A stretch of DNA of 64,000 nucleotides from Leucobacter sp. cx-42 (GCF_014529985.1 NZ_JACVMU010000006.1:186001-250000), one strand, 5' to 3'. Shown: positions 1 through 16,188, counted from the first letter of the stretch. The notes: generated from the sequence alone by a model not told the origin. Numbers and translations: made by a program.

Positions 1-80
1 GGCGGCGCCCACTTCGGGACCCAACGGAGCCAGGCGGCGATGGCATCAGCGACATCGTCCTCGACGGTGCGGGAGTTCAT
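1..80 (-). CDS. Partial CDS, translationally coupled to the membrane protein upstream
   Basis: A 26-codon reading frame runs off the left edge of the window. Its ATG at 80-78 overlaps the TGA stop of the preceding minus-strand gene in an ATGA arrangement, which is typical of coupled genes in one operon. The visible N-terminus begins MNSRTVEDDVADAIAAW and contains no recognisable motif. It is called from the overlap alone; the function cannot be judged from 26 residues. Confidence 0.45.
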   Translation of the reverse strand, partial: MNSRTVEDDVADAIAAWLRWVPKWAP

Positions 81-562
81 TCAGATGGCTCGTCTCGCTC
101 CCACGGCCAACGCGGTGGTGGCAGCTCCGTGTACACCCGACGCACGAGCACCGCCCAGAACGCAAGACATGATACGAACCAGATCGGCACCAGCACCCAT
201 GCGTAGACGCTCAGCCAGGTCTCTTCGATGTGCAATCCACCGAGTGTTCCCCCGAGGCACCACACCAGGTACGCGAGCAGCGATCCAACGAACATCGTCG
301 TCCATGCGGGATGCACTCGTCCACGCAATAGCGCGAGCGCCTGTTGCCACATGGTTGTAGCAAGCGCCACGAGCGCAATTACAACAAGTACGGGTGCGAG
401 CCACCGCGGCACGCTTTCCGTCTGCACCGGGGATGCGGATCCGAGCAAGCTCGTGAATCCCCACACCGCGACGAGCAATGCCACGGCGACAACCAAACAC
501 GCGGCAATGAGCCCGCGGACGTATCCACGGGTCACGCCGCGTCTTGGTTGAGGAGCCATCAC
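77..562 (-). CDS. Hypothetical four-helix membrane protein
   Basis: This 161-residue protein shows four hydrophobic segments (roughly residues 15-40, 53-70, 85-108 and 117-140) and a charged, proline-rich C-terminus (PPPRWPWERDEPSE). I do not recognise a family. The start is a GTG whose first base is the last base of the upstream TAG stop, so it is probably translated by coupling from the preceding gene. An ATG codon follows immediately and could serve instead. With its neighbours it forms a small operon downstream of rpoC but beyond the rpoC terminator. Confidence 0.7.
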   Translation of the reverse strand: MMAPQPRRGVTRGYVRGLIAACLVVAVALLVAVWGFTSLLGSASPVQTESVPRWLAPVLVVIALVALATTMWQQALALLRGRVHPAWTTMFVGSLLAYLVWCLGGTLGGLHIEETWLSVYAWVLVPIWFVSCLAFWAVLVRRVYTELPPPRWPWERDEPSE

Positions 563-1572
563 TACTTTGAGTTCACCTCTGCGAGTGCGACCTCGTACTC
601 GTCAAGCAGCTCTGCGTTACGGTTGCGCACGCGGCGACCGCGGAAGCCAATCCACGCACCGAACCAGACAGTCACCTCACGGGCGACGATGCCAGCTGCG
701 ATGGCCGGCATCGTAAAGCCATACTGCTCAATGATCGCGAAGGGATCGGTACCGATCCCGATGCCGAGCCCGAAGCGCGCGTAGAGCGCAGCGCCAGCGG
801 TAGCCGCAAGCCAGGTTGCGACGCCAACGAAGAAACCAAAGACGATGTACGCCCACCAGCCAGCTCGTCCGACAATCAGCACCAGCAGCGCGAGCGCAGC
901 GAAGAAACCGAAGACTGCGGCTTCAAAGCCCCAGTTCTGCAGGAGCGGGAGCAGGCCCTCGCTGAGGTACGTCGATGGCGGGAACTGTGGTGCCTGCCAT
1001 GCCGCATAGACACCTGCGAGCACGACGCCGAAACCGACCATGGCGACGAGTGAGATGAGCACGCCCACGCCACGATTGCCACGCAGATCTGGCGGCATCG
1101 GAGTCTGCATGTACAGGGCCGCCATCGGATGCTCTGCGCTGATGCGAATCTCGCCGTCACGCTCAGTCACCGCAACAGTGTCAGGCTCTGCCACGACCAC
1201 TTCCGCAGCGGCACTCGGGAGTTCCTCGAACTCCGCTACCTCGGGAAGTACCGAGGTAGCCGCCGCAGGCGCGGGTGCCACGCCAGTGGTTGACGCGTCA
1301 TCTGCGAGCGGCAAGTCCATCTCAGTTGCAACCTCGGAAAGCGCCTCACGACGACGAAGTTCAACGTCGTCTACCGTGAGGGGCGCTTGCGGATCCGCCG
1401 AAACAACCTCGGTTGACGCATCAACCGGCGTAGCGGATGCCGCAATTGACTGATCCGCCGATTCCTCAGTGCCAACCGCACGCGCGCGCTCGACTGCCTC
1501 AAGAACCTGGTTCTCTTCAACGACGTCCTCAGTAACGGGTGCGCCGGGGTTCGGCTTCTCGTTCTCAGTCAT
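562..1572 (-). CDS. Membrane protein with a long acidic disordered N-terminus
   Basis: The 336-residue product has two parts. Residues 1-160 are rich in Ala, Glu, Asp, Val and Thr and look disordered and cytoplasmic. Residues 165-320 hold about four hydrophobic segments, including the stretch starting GVGVLISLVAMVGFGVV, and end in a basic tail (GFRGRRVRNRN). No enzyme motif is visible. The ATG is preceded by GAGGAG at a normal distance. It lies after the rpoC terminator, so it probably has its own promoter, and it heads the operon that continues leftwards. The function is unknown. Confidence 0.75.
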   Translation of the reverse strand: MTENEKPNPGAPVTEDVVEENQVLEAVERARAVGTEESADQSIAASATPVDASTEVVSADPQAPLTVDDVELRRREALSEVATEMDLPLADDASTTGVAPAPAAATSVLPEVAEFEELPSAAAEVVVAEPDTVAVTERDGEIRISAEHPMAALYMQTPMPPDLRGNRGVGVLISLVAMVGFGVVLAGVYAAWQAPQFPPSTYLSEGLLPLLQNWGFEAAVFGFFAALALLVLIVGRAGWWAYIVFGFFVGVATWLAATAGAALYARFGLGIGIGTDPFAIIEQYGFTMPAIAAGIVAREVTVWFGAWIGFRGRRVRNRNAELLDEYEVALAEVNSK

Positions 1573-1685
1573 CGGTGCTCCTCACTGGTGGGGATCGCAC
1601 CACGCACACATGCGGGCACGGTGATATGGCAAATACCGTACTCTGCCCTACCGACATTCCGCGATCAGCGCGCCGTAGCGTTACC

Positions 1686-1735
1686 AAAAAACGAAAACGG
1701 CCCCGGTCCACTGCTTGCGCAGCGGCCGGGGCCGT
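1686..1735 (-). terminator. rpoC intrinsic terminator
   Basis: A 10-bp perfect stem (1697-1706 with 1726-1735, ACGGCCCCGG and its complement) encloses a second small stem (CTGC/GCAG). On the minus strand it is followed by a T-rich tract (TTTTCGTTTTTTGG). It starts 14 bp after the rpoC stop, exactly where the rpoBC transcript should end. Confidence 0.9.
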
Positions 1736-1748
1736 CATCGAGAACTTC

Positions 1749-5642
<3,894 letters not shown>

Positions 5643-5677
5643 AGTTGTTCTCCTTGGTAGCTTTTGTCTGGCCCGGC

Positions 5678-9175
<3,498 letters not shown>

Positions 9176-9328
9176 GGAAGTACCTCCGTGAGCCCCGTCG
9201 GGCCGGTTGACCTGGTCTTGCGAGAAATGCAACGGAATCACTCGTTCGGGGCTATTTGCGCATGAAGCGCCAACTCCCGGAACCTCCCACTATATGAAGG
9301 CACACTGGTGTCCGTAGTGCAAACAACG

Positions 9329-9357
9329 AGTTTATCACCAGAAATTTCACTTGTCTA
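9329..9357 (-). promoter_or_regulatory. rpoB promoter
   Basis: On the minus strand, a -35 box TAGACA (9357-9352) and a -10 box TAAACT (9334-9329) are separated by exactly 17 bp. Transcription would start near 9322, giving rpoBC a leader of about 147 nt. This is the best sigma-70-type promoter in the window. Confidence 0.8.
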
Positions 9358-9435
9358 CCGAATGTGTGTATATTGCCCCGATCAGTTTTCGGCTCAATCC
9401 GGGCATTCCAAAGGTTTGCCGAGTATCGTTCCAGG

Positions 9436-10149
9436 ATGTCAAGCGATCAAGATCCGCGCCCCGCAGTCTCGCGCCCCCGCGCCACAGCCCACGATCCGTG
9501 GCCCATTCCGCGCGCAGCGTTGCCCATCGCGATCGCCGCAATCGCGCTCGTGTGCGGTTTCGGCACGTACTTACTGATTGGCGGATCAGGCCCCACCCCG
9601 ATCGACACCTGGTGGCTGGGTGTCACCACCATTGACGCGTCCAGTCCTGCTGCCGCACTCGCAAAGTTCCTCGCGGTCGTTGGCGGATCGAAGGGCGTCA
9701 TCATACTCGGCGCCGTACTGATCGTGCTCCTGTGGGCGCTTCGGCATCGGCGATCCGCGCTCATGTTGGCGACAGCGCTCCTGCTCGGGGTCGCGATGTC
9801 AGAGGTGTTGAAGCGGGTCTTCGAGCGCGCGCGGCCCGGCGATCAGCTGTTCCCGACATCGGGCTTCTCGTACCCCTCAGGGCACTCGATGGGCGCGGCA
9901 ACGCTCGCGATCTCCCTCGCGATCATCGTTACGTGCTTCATTGGCGCGAGCCGTACGGTACTCGCAGTCACTTGGTTCGTTGCTGGCGCATGGGTAGTAC
10001 TCATGATGTGGAGTCGTGCCGCACTGCACGCACACTGGCTCACCGATACCCTCGGTGGCATGCTCCTCGGGTGTGCTGCAGCTCTTCTCGCGGGCTGGCT
10101 GTGGTCCGATTCTGGGGTTCTCGGCCGCCGCAATATGGTTGAGGGATGA
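9436..10149 (+). CDS. PAP2-family phosphatase (membrane phosphatidic-acid phosphatase type)
   Basis: A 237-residue membrane protein with all three signatures of the PAP2 lipid-phosphatase superfamily: KRVFERARP (126-134), PSGH (147-150) and SRAALHAHWLTD (193-204). The catalytic histidines are H150 and H199. These enzymes dephosphorylate lipid phosphates such as phosphatidate or undecaprenyl pyrophosphate at the outer face of the membrane; the substrate cannot be told from the sequence. About six hydrophobic segments are present. I chose the ATG at 9436; an in-frame ATG at 9364 would add 24 residues of non-membrane sequence. The stop overlaps the next start (ATGA). Confidence 0.88.
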   Translation: MSSDQDPRPAVSRPRATAHDPWPIPRAALPIAIAAIALVCGFGTYLLIGGSGPTPIDTWWLGVTTIDASSPAAALAKFLAVVGGSKGVIILGAVLIVLLWALRHRRSALMLATALLLGVAMSEVLKRVFERARPGDQLFPTSGFSYPSGHSMGAATLAISLAIIVTCFIGASRTVLAVTWFVAGAWVVLMMWSRAALHAHWLTDTLGGMLLGCAAALLAGWLWSDSGVLGRRNMVEG

Positions 10150-10991
10150 AGCTTCCGGATCCTGTCACGCTGAGTTCAGGGCTCACCGCCGCAATTGAAG
10201 AGGACGAGTGGGTCCCGGGCGCGGTGCAACTTGTCGTTGACGGCACCCCGCAGTCTCACGTGAACCTGCGCAACCCGGCTGACCTGTTCTATGAGTACAT
10301 TCGGCGGATCGGCCACGTCATCGATCTCTTCAAGCCGAGCAGCCAGCCCATCTCGGCGTTGCATCTCGGCGGTGGCGCATTCACGCTTCCACGTTACGTC
10401 GAGGCGACTCGGCCGGGCAGCCGGCAGCAGATCATCGAGCTCGAGGGCGCGCTCGTCGATCTCGTGCGTGAGGCGGCTCCCCTGCCACAGCGGGCAAGCA
10501 TCCGCGTGCGTCGCGGCGATGCCCGCGCCATGCTCGCGAAGCTGCCCGCAGGCATGCACGGCGCGATGGATCTCATCGTCGTGGATGTGTTTGCTGGCGC
10601 GCAGACGCCCGCGCATATTTCAAGCGTCGAGTTCTATGACGCGCTCAAGCCGTTCCTCTCACCAGGCGGTGTGGTTGTCGTCAATGCTGCCGATGGCGCC
10701 GGGCTGCCGTTTGTGCGCGGCCAGGCTGCGACGCTTGCCGATCGGTTCTCAGTCGTTGCCGCGATCGCTGAGCCGCAGGTGCTCAAGGGACGCCGATTCG
10801 GCAACGTCGTATTCGTCGCTTCGGATGCCGACCCTGATTTGGAATGGTTGCCGCGCTTGCTCGCTGGCGGCCCCTTCCCCGCGAGCATGCTCGCCGGCCC
10901 CGAGTTTGCCGCGCTCGCTGCCAAGGCGAAAGTCGTCACCGACGCAACCGCCTTCGACTCCCCCGCACCACCCGAGGGCATCTTCGGCTGA
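10146..10991 (+). CDS. Spermidine-synthase-like class I SAM-dependent methyltransferase-fold protein
   Basis: The 281-residue protein has the Rossmann core of spermidine-synthase-like proteins: a glycine-rich nucleotide loop (ALHLGGGAFTLPRYV, about residues 71-85), the acidic IELEGALVDL after strand 2, and the acidic pocket VVDVFAGAQTPAH (about 145-157). Bacterial proteins of this type are usually annotated as fused-MFS or spermidine synthase-like; the true substrate is not known. The start overlaps the phosphatase stop and its own stop overlaps the next start (TGATG), so three genes form one tightly coupled unit. Confidence 0.8.
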   Translation: MKLPDPVTLSSGLTAAIEEDEWVPGAVQLVVDGTPQSHVNLRNPADLFYEYIRRIGHVIDLFKPSSQPISALHLGGGAFTLPRYVEATRPGSRQQIIELEGALVDLVREAAPLPQRASIRVRRGDARAMLAKLPAGMHGAMDLIVVDVFAGAQTPAHISSVEFYDALKPFLSPGGVVVVNAADGAGLPFVRGQAATLADRFSVVAAIAEPQVLKGRRFGNVVFVASDADPDLEWLPRLLAGGPFPASMLAGPEFAALAAKAKVVTDATAFDSPAPPEGIFG

Positions 10992-11533
10992 TGGCGTCAC
11001 TGACTGAGGTGCGCGCGCTGGCCGAGTCACTGATCGAGGAGCACCTCGGGGTGCGCGGTGGCGCTGGCGGCGGTGCCGGCACTGTCGGCGTGCGCGGGTT
11101 GATTGGGCGTCTGGGATCCCGGACGCCAGGCGCAGTTCCCCCCGCTGCACCGTGGACCTTCGATTTCGACCGCGCGAAACGCCGTGCCGGTTTGTGTAAC
11201 TTCACCGATCGGCGGATCACCGTCTCCCGATACCTCGCAGAGAAGTACGAACTCGTAGAGGTGCGGCAGATTCTGCTCCACGAAGTGGCTCATGCGTTGG
11301 TTGGTCCCGAAGTCGGGCACGGCCCCACATGGCGTTCAACTGCAGCTTCGATTGGGTACACGGGTGGCCGGACGCACGATGGTGAGATCGCGCACGAGCA
11401 GGCCCCCTGGATTGGACTGTGCCCTGCGGGGCACGAGTTTTTCCGGTTCCGAAAGCCAACGCGCCCGTCATCGTGCACCAAGTGCGCGCGAGGGTACTCG
11501 CCCGAGCACGGGATTCACTGGCGGCGACGCTAG
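10991..11533 (+). CDS. SprT-like zinc metallopeptidase-domain protein
   Basis: The 180-residue product has the SprT-like metal site: HEVAH at residues 97-101 (HExxH) with a third candidate ligand at H110 in GPEVGHGPTW. A C-terminal zinc ribbon follows (C144, H148, C162, C165 in CPAGHEFF and SCTKC). SprT-like proteins resemble the protease domain of Spartan, which degrades DNA-protein crosslinks in eukaryotes; the role of small bacterial forms is unclear. The ATG at 10991 shares its A with the preceding TGA, which supports this start over upstream ones. The gene is last in its operon. Confidence 0.85.
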   Translation: MASLTEVRALAESLIEEHLGVRGGAGGGAGTVGVRGLIGRLGSRTPGAVPPAAPWTFDFDRAKRRAGLCNFTDRRITVSRYLAEKYELVEVRQILLHEVAHALVGPEVGHGPTWRSTAASIGYTGGRTHDGEIAHEQAPWIGLCPAGHEFFRFRKPTRPSSCTKCARGYSPEHGIHWRRR

Positions 11534-11570
11534 GCCGCGCTGTCGGTGCCAGCGCGCCAGTGTCCCGCCT

Positions 11571-11690
11571 AACCCCGCGAAGCCCGCTTCGTCGGCAAAC
11601 CTCGCGAAACTGACCGTTTCTGCCGAAACTTGCCGTTTCACGCGTATGAAAGGGGTGTTCTCGCGAGAAACGGTCGATCTCGAGCGGTTT
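11571..11690 (+). repeat. Dispersed palindromic intergenic repeat, copy A
   Basis: This copy begins AACCCCGCGAAG, contains CCGTTTCTGCCGAAAC and a TTTCACGCGTATGAAAG centre, and closes with TCTCGCGAGAAAC and TCTCGAGCGGTTT. Left and right halves are near-complementary, so the element can fold into a long hairpin. It lies between convergent genes. It is the most degraded of four copies in this window (see also 13672, 33424 and 35776). Confidence 0.75.
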
Positions 11691-11921
11691 GCTGGCGACG
11701 ACACGCTCAAGCGCGTGCCGCGGGGCTCCAGAACTGCTCAGCGCATCGCCAACGCGGCTCAGGTTGTGAGGCATCCGTGCGGCCGCAGGCCGCGCCCTTT
11801 CCATAAGAGCGCGGCGCAGCATGCGCCACGTAGTCTTCTCCCCTGCCTAGCCATTGTGGTTGGCGCATCCTACGCACCGGCCCGGGCACAGAAATGCTTC
11901 GGGTTTGGGCCAGCCCGCCGC
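11691..11921. other. Non-coding spacer between convergent genes
   Basis: With the repeat copy before it, this completes a gap of about 390 bp between the stops of two convergent genes. No reading frame with a plausible SD, and no RNA gene, is seen in it. Confidence 0.5.
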
Positions 11922-12500
11922 CTACCAGCCGACGGTAGCGAGGGCCTGCCGCACGAGGTTGCCGCGACCGCCGGGGAGATCAGCGAACGTGGAATCAGAC
12001 AGCGCTTCAGCAGGTGAAAGCCACGCGATCTCGAGTGCGTCCTGTCGTGGCTCGCATGAGCCCGTCACCGGCACCACATAAACAAGTGACACGGCGTGCT
12101 GACGTTCGTCAACGTATCGGGAAATGCCGGGCATTGGGAAGTACTCAGCGATCTGCGCGGGAACCAGCGCAGTGGGAATCTGCGGGAACGCCATAGGCCC
12201 GAGATCATTCTCAAGGTGGCGGAAGAGCGCCTCACGAATCGTCTCACCGTAGCGAACTCGGCCAGAGACGAACGCGTGACCGAGCCGGCCTTCCGGGGTG
12301 CTTCGCAAGAGCAGTCCAACTTCGGTGACGTTGCCATACCCGTCAAGCCGCACCGGCAGCGCCTCGACGTAGAGCATCGGCATTCGGCCACGTACGAACG
12401 CGAGCTCTGCCTCGTTCAGCCAGCCCGGGTTCTCCATACTGCGCGGAGCACGCTCGGGCTCAGTCGGTTCCTCAGGACGGTCTGCGGTGTCAATCGCCAT
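11922..12500 (-). CDS. DUF4916 / Nudix-like protein
   Basis: The 192-residue product resembles the actinobacterial DUF4916 group (NPGWLNEAEL, RMPMLYVEALPVR, AEYFPMPGISRYVDERQHAVSLVYVVPV). The region GRVRYGETIREALFRHLEND corresponds in position to a Nudix box (GX5EX7REUXEEXGU) but lacks the REUXEE core, so pyrophosphohydrolase activity is doubtful. I chose the ATG at 12500 (MAIDTADRP); an ATG 14 codons upstream is possible. It is divergent from a true Nudix gene, 48 bp away. Confidence 0.75.
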   Translation of the reverse strand: MAIDTADRPEEPTEPERAPRSMENPGWLNEAELAFVRGRMPMLYVEALPVRLDGYGNVTEVGLLLRSTPEGRLGHAFVSGRVRYGETIREALFRHLENDLGPMAFPQIPTALVPAQIAEYFPMPGISRYVDERQHAVSLVYVVPVTGSCEPRQDALEIAWLSPAEALSDSTFADLPGGRGNLVRQALATVGW

Positions 12501-12548
12501 GGCCCCATTCTGCCAGGGACCTCTGCGAAGCACAGCTATCATTTACGG

Positions 12549-12989
12549 GTGGCTGCGAACGAGATTCAGGAAACCGAACAGATCATACGCGTGAGTGCGG
12601 TGGTGATGCGCAATTCGGACGGCCGTGTATTGCACGTTCGCAAGCGCGGAACCGACATGTTCATGCTCCCCGGCGGCAAGCCAGAGGCAGGCGAAACCGC
12701 CGATGTGACCGCTGTACGCGAGATCGCAGAAGAGCTCGGGTTCGAGCTCGAATCCGCAAGTCTGATTCCGCTGGGTGTGTATCGATCCGCTGCCGCAAAC
12801 GAGGCAGGCTTCGTCGTCGAAGCGGCCGTGTTCGTGGCGCCTGCGGTGCCGGGCATTGAGTCCGCAGCACCCCAGGCCGAAATCGAGGCCATCGACTGGA
12901 TCGCTCCAACGAACACGCGCGCTGACGTGGCCCCACTCAATCACGACCATGTATTCCCCGCGCTGCGCACACTGGACGCCGCGGCGTGA
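12549..12989 (+). CDS. Nudix hydrolase
   Basis: A 146-residue Nudix hydrolase with an intact box: G43-KPEAG-E49 ... REIAEELGF (57-65). Such enzymes cleave nucleoside diphosphates linked to another group; the substrate here is unknown, though the short single-domain form is like MutT-type house-cleaning enzymes. The GTG start at 12549 is preceded by a TATCAT box at 12537-12542 with a 6-nt gap and no SD, which points to a leaderless mRNA starting at the GTG. The stop overlaps the next start (GTGA), so it is coupled to plsC. Confidence 0.85.
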   Translation: MAANEIQETEQIIRVSAVVMRNSDGRVLHVRKRGTDMFMLPGGKPEAGETADVTAVREIAEELGFELESASLIPLGVYRSAAANEAGFVVEAAVFVAPAVPGIESAAPQAEIEAIDWIAPTNTRADVAPLNHDHVFPALRTLDAAA

Positions 12990-13651
12990 CCGACCCCAAG
13001 CCTGGCATCGTCTTCACGATCGGCCGCGCGGTGCTGCGGCCGGTGCTTGCGCTTGGGTTCCGCCCGCACATCACCGGGCGTGAGAATGTTCCAGATTCTG
13101 GCCCGGTGTTACTTGTGAGCAACCATCTCTCAGGGTTCGATACGATCTTGATTCCGTCGTTCGCGCCACGCAAGGTGCAATTCCTGGCGAAGGCCTCGCT
13201 CTTTTCGAACGGGCTTGGTCGCTGGTTTTTTACGCGGATCGGCGCCATCCCCGTCTACCGGGAAGCTTCGTCGGCAGCTCAGGCCGCGCTTGATTCAGGC
13301 CGTCGGGTACTCGCAGCGGGCAATGTATTTGCCGTGTTCCCCGAGGGGAGTCGCTCACGCGATGGTCGTCTCTACCGCGGAAAGCCTGGCGCTGCCTGGC
13401 TCGCCCTTGAGACCGGTGCGGCCGTGGTGCCCGTTGGCCTCATCGGCACCAGCAGGAGATTAACCGGTCACCGTTGGCCGCGCGGCCGCGCGCAGATCAC
13501 GTATGGGCAGCCGCTCGATTTCTCAGCTCTCGCGGCTTTGCCCGGTGGCAGAGCACGCCGTGAGGCGACCGAGCAGATCATGTGCGCGATCCAGGCATTA
13601 ACTGGGCAGGAGCGCACCGATGCGCACGCGTCAGGCGCGGTCGGAGCTTAG
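12986..13651 (+). CDS. 1-acyl-sn-glycerol-3-phosphate acyltransferase family protein (PlsC type)
   Basis: The 221-residue product has the four acyltransferase blocks: the HX4D catalytic motif (SNHLSGFDT), GRWFFTRIGAIPVYRE, the FPEGSRSRDG phosphate-binding block, and VVPVGLIG. The family transfers an acyl chain to lysophosphatidate in membrane lipid synthesis; some actinobacterial members use other acceptors. The start is a GTG overlapping the Nudix stop by 4 nt. It is followed by copy B of the intergenic repeat, which ends in a strong hairpin likely to terminate transcription. Confidence 0.88.
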   Translation: MTDPKPGIVFTIGRAVLRPVLALGFRPHITGRENVPDSGPVLLVSNHLSGFDTILIPSFAPRKVQFLAKASLFSNGLGRWFFTRIGAIPVYREASSAAQAALDSGRRVLAAGNVFAVFPEGSRSRDGRLYRGKPGAAWLALETGAAVVPVGLIGTSRRLTGHRWPRGRAQITYGQPLDFSALAALPGGRARREATEQIMCAIQALTGQERTDAHASGAVGA

Positions 13652-13671
13652 CCGGCAGGGGCGCAACAGCC

Positions 13672-13764
13672 AACCCCGCGAGATGGGTCCGTTCACACGA
13701 AAAGGCCCCTTTCATACGCATGAAAGGGGCCTTTTCGGTAGAAACCCTCAGTTTCGAGGGGTTG
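13672..13764 (+). repeat. Dispersed palindromic intergenic repeat, copy B
   Basis: Same architecture as the other copies: it opens AACCCCGCGAG, has a palindromic centre around TTTCATACGCATGAAAG, and ends TTTCGAGGGGTTG. The inner part forms an 18-bp perfect stem. It fills the space between two convergent stop codons, and probably serves as terminator for both. Confidence 0.8.
13698..13737. terminator. Bidirectional hairpin terminator inside repeat copy B
   Basis: An 18-bp perfect inverted repeat (13698-13715 with 13720-13737, CGAAAAGGCCCCTTTCAT and complement) has a 4-nt loop. The stem ends in CTTTTCG on one strand and in the same run on the other, so it can act for plsC (+) and ddh (-). Confidence 0.75.
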
Positions 13765-13789
13765 AGAGCGCTACATCAAGCCCTAAAGG

Positions 13790-14770
13790 TTACAGAATCT
13801 CAGCACGCAGCTGCTCAGCCGACTTCGGCGAGAGCAGGCCGGGAGCGATGTCGAACGGCGTCTTCGCACCGGTATCGCCCTGCGCAGCGAGACGAGCTGC
13901 CGCGCGTGCGTAAGCCACGAGCACGCTCGAGGTGAACTCGGGGTTCGAGTCGAGTGCAAGCTTGTACTCGATGGTGTGGTTGACACCCTCAGACGACTCA
14001 CCGCTGCGAATCACGAAGCCGCCGTGGGGCATGCCCTGGTGGTCGCGTGCCAACTCTTCAGCCGAAATGAAGTTCACGGTCGTGTCGTACGGCTCGAAGT
14101 AATCGGGCATCGTGACGATCTCGTTGCGAACTGCTTCTGCGTCTGCGCCCTCTGCGAGCACGACGAAGCACTCGCGAGTGTGCTGCTCACGAGTGGTGAG
14201 CTCGGGCTGCTCGCCCGAACGCACGCGCTCGATCGCCGACTCTGCGGGAAGGGTGTACTGCACGGCACCAACAACACCCTCAATGCGGCGAAGCGCATCG
14301 GAGTGACCCTGGCTGAGGCCACGGCCCCAGAAGGTGTAGGTCGAGCCCTGGGGCAGGATTGCCTCACCGTAGAGACGGTTGATCGAGAACAGGCCCGGAT
14401 CCCAGCCGGTCGAGATGATCGCGATCGTGCCTGCTGCGGTTGCAGCAGCGTCTACGGCTGCGAAGTGCTCGGGAACCTTGGGATGCGTGTCAAAGCTGTC
14501 AACAATGGTGAATCGTGCAGCGAGCTCGGGGCTCTGCACGGGCAGGTCGCTGCGCGAGCCGCCGCAAAGGATAAGGACATCAATCTCGTCTGCGTGCGCA
14601 TCGAGGTCTGCAAGAGCGTATGCGGGTGCTCCCGCCGTCTTCACTTCTAATGGATCGCGGCGTGAGAACACGCCGACAAGCTGGAGGTCAGGGCTCAGTG
14701 CGATCGCCTTTTCGACGCCGCGTCCGAGGTTGCCGTAGCCAACAATTCCGATACCGATAGGAGTGGTCAT
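13790..14770 (-). CDS. ddh: meso-diaminopimelate D-dehydrogenase
   Basis: The 326-residue enzyme reduces and aminates tetrahydrodipicolinate to meso-diaminopimelate with NADPH, a one-step branch of lysine and cell-wall precursor synthesis known from Corynebacterium. Evidence: an N-terminal Rossmann motif (GIVGYGNLGRGVEKAI), the NADPH-phosphate region VFSRRDP, and the family signatures STGWDPGLFS and FWGRGLSQGHSDALR. Length matches the family (about 320). The ATG at 14770 is preceded by TATGAT (14783-14778) with a 7-nt gap and no SD, so the mRNA is probably leaderless; this decides the start. Confidence 0.93.
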   Translation of the reverse strand: MTTPIGIGIVGYGNLGRGVEKAIALSPDLQLVGVFSRRDPLEVKTAGAPAYALADLDAHADEIDVLILCGGSRSDLPVQSPELAARFTIVDSFDTHPKVPEHFAAVDAAATAAGTIAIISTGWDPGLFSINRLYGEAILPQGSTYTFWGRGLSQGHSDALRRIEGVVGAVQYTLPAESAIERVRSGEQPELTTREQHTRECFVVLAEGADAEAVRNEIVTMPDYFEPYDTTVNFISAEELARDHQGMPHGGFVIRSGESSEGVNHTIEYKLALDSNPEFTSSVLVAYARAAARLAAQGDTGAKTPFDIAPGLLSPKSAEQLRAEIL

Positions 14771-14847
14771 GCGAATCATCATATGATGTTTTGGCACTCC
14801 GACACGCGGTATTTACGACATATGACGCCCAACGTTCATCAGACCTG

Positions 14848-16188
14848 CTAGCCGAGGCCGAGCACCGAAATCGCCACCGTGAAGTAGATCATCAGGCCAC
14901 TTGCATCGCAGAACGTCGAGATGAACGGCGTCGAGAAGACCGCCGGATCCACCTTGCACGCACGCGCCACCAACGGGATCACGCCACCAACGGTCGCCGC
15001 AATCGGCAAGTTGATGATGATCGTCAGGCCGATGACGATGCCGATCGGCACCTCGTAGACGAGGCTCGCAACGGCGAATGCCAGCACCGCAAGAATCGCA
15101 CCGAGCATGAGGCCGGTTCGCACTTCCTTGAACGCGACGCGTGCAGCATCACGCAACCGCACTTCACCCATCGCGAGCGCGCGGGTGACGGTCGTCGCTG
15201 CTTGCGACCCGGTGTTACCACCGATGCCCGTGAGGAGCGGGATAAACAGCGCAAGCGCCACCTGCTGCTCAAGCGTTGCTTCGTACAGCTCAAGCACGTT
15301 GACCGTGAGCACCGCCGAAATCGCGAGCACGAGCAGCCAGACGATACGCGAGCGCGCGATCTTGCGCACCGGGGTGAGGAGATAGGGGCGACGAAGCGGC
15401 TCGCTCGCACCAGCGCGCGCCTGGTCCTCTGCGACGGCTTCCTTGTCGATCTTTGCCGCGTCCGTGATGGGCAGCAGACCGACGAGGCGGCGCTCTTTAT
15501 CAACGACGGGTGCGAGCAGATCGCCAGAGTCGAGAAGCTGACGTGACGCCTGCTCGACATCTTCGTTCGTGGTCGCCACGATCGGATCTTCGTTCATGAT
15601 GTCGGTCACGATCGTGCCGGGGGCGGATCGCCACACATCGGCGGGGTCAACAGTTCCGAGCAAGATGCGGTCTCGGGTAATCACCGGGATCGCAGCAAAG
15701 TCGGAAATGTTGACATCTTCGCCGTTAATGCGGGTCGCCAGCGTGGCAACGGTGTCGTCCGCATACGCGCGCACCCGGGTGGGTGACATGTGACGTCCGA
15801 CGGACCCCATCGGGTAGCCGAGGAGCTCCATGACTGGGCCACGCTTGGTGATGTCGATCGAGGCGACGAGGCGCTTCGCGACACGTGCCGGCAGCTCATC
15901 GAGCAGGCGCGCCTGCTCATCGGGGTCGATCGTGGCGAATGCCTCGGTGATTGCGCCGTGACCGAGTTCGTCAACGAGGTCAGCCTGCGTCGCAGTGTCG
16001 AGACTGTCGAAGACGGGCGCGGCATCGCCCTTGTGGAGGAGTCGGAAGACGATCGCTGCCTCGTTGGTTGGCAGCGCGTCAATTACCTCGACGACCTCAG
16101 CGGTATCGAGGGTGTGCAGAATCTCGGCGAGACCTTGGAGGTCGCCTGCCTGCAGTGGTTCGCGGATCTGGTTCTGAAAGTCGACCAT
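14848..16188 (-). CDS. mgtE: Magnesium transporter MgtE
   Basis: The 446-residue protein has the full MgtE layout: an N-terminal helical superhelical domain (about 1-120), two CBS domains (MGSVGRHMSPTRVRAYADD and VTDIMNEDPIVATTNED regions), a connecting helix, and five membrane segments starting near residue 275. The conserved pore region GGNTGSQAATTVTRALAMGE and the ion-site region STFCDASGLMIYF are intact. The family is a Mg2+-gated Mg2+ channel in the cytoplasmic membrane. I chose the ATG at 16188 (AGAAGG upstream). Its 200-nt leader holds a short ORF with a strong SD; see the entry at 16280. Confidence 0.95.
   Translation of the reverse strand: MVDFQNQIREPLQAGDLQGLAEILHTLDTAEVVEVIDALPTNEAAIVFRLLHKGDAAPVFDSLDTATQADLVDELGHGAITEAFATIDPDEQARLLDELPARVAKRLVASIDITKRGPVMELLGYPMGSVGRHMSPTRVRAYADDTVATLATRINGEDVNISDFAAIPVITRDRILLGTVDPADVWRSAPGTIVTDIMNEDPIVATTNEDVEQASRQLLDSGDLLAPVVDKERRLVGLLPITDAAKIDKEAVAEDQARAGASEPLRRPYLLTPVRKIARSRIVWLLVLAISAVLTVNVLELYEATLEQQVALALFIPLLTGIGGNTGSQAATTVTRALAMGEVRLRDAARVAFKEVRTGLMLGAILAVLAFAVASLVYEVPIGIVIGLTIIINLPIAATVGGVIPLVARACKVDPAVFSTPFISTFCDASGLMIYFTVAISVLGLG

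Noticed and set aside
14791-15546. Plus-strand frame opposite mgtE
   Set aside because: Arg/His/Asp-rich translation without hydrophobic core; the mgtE frame has full family homology.
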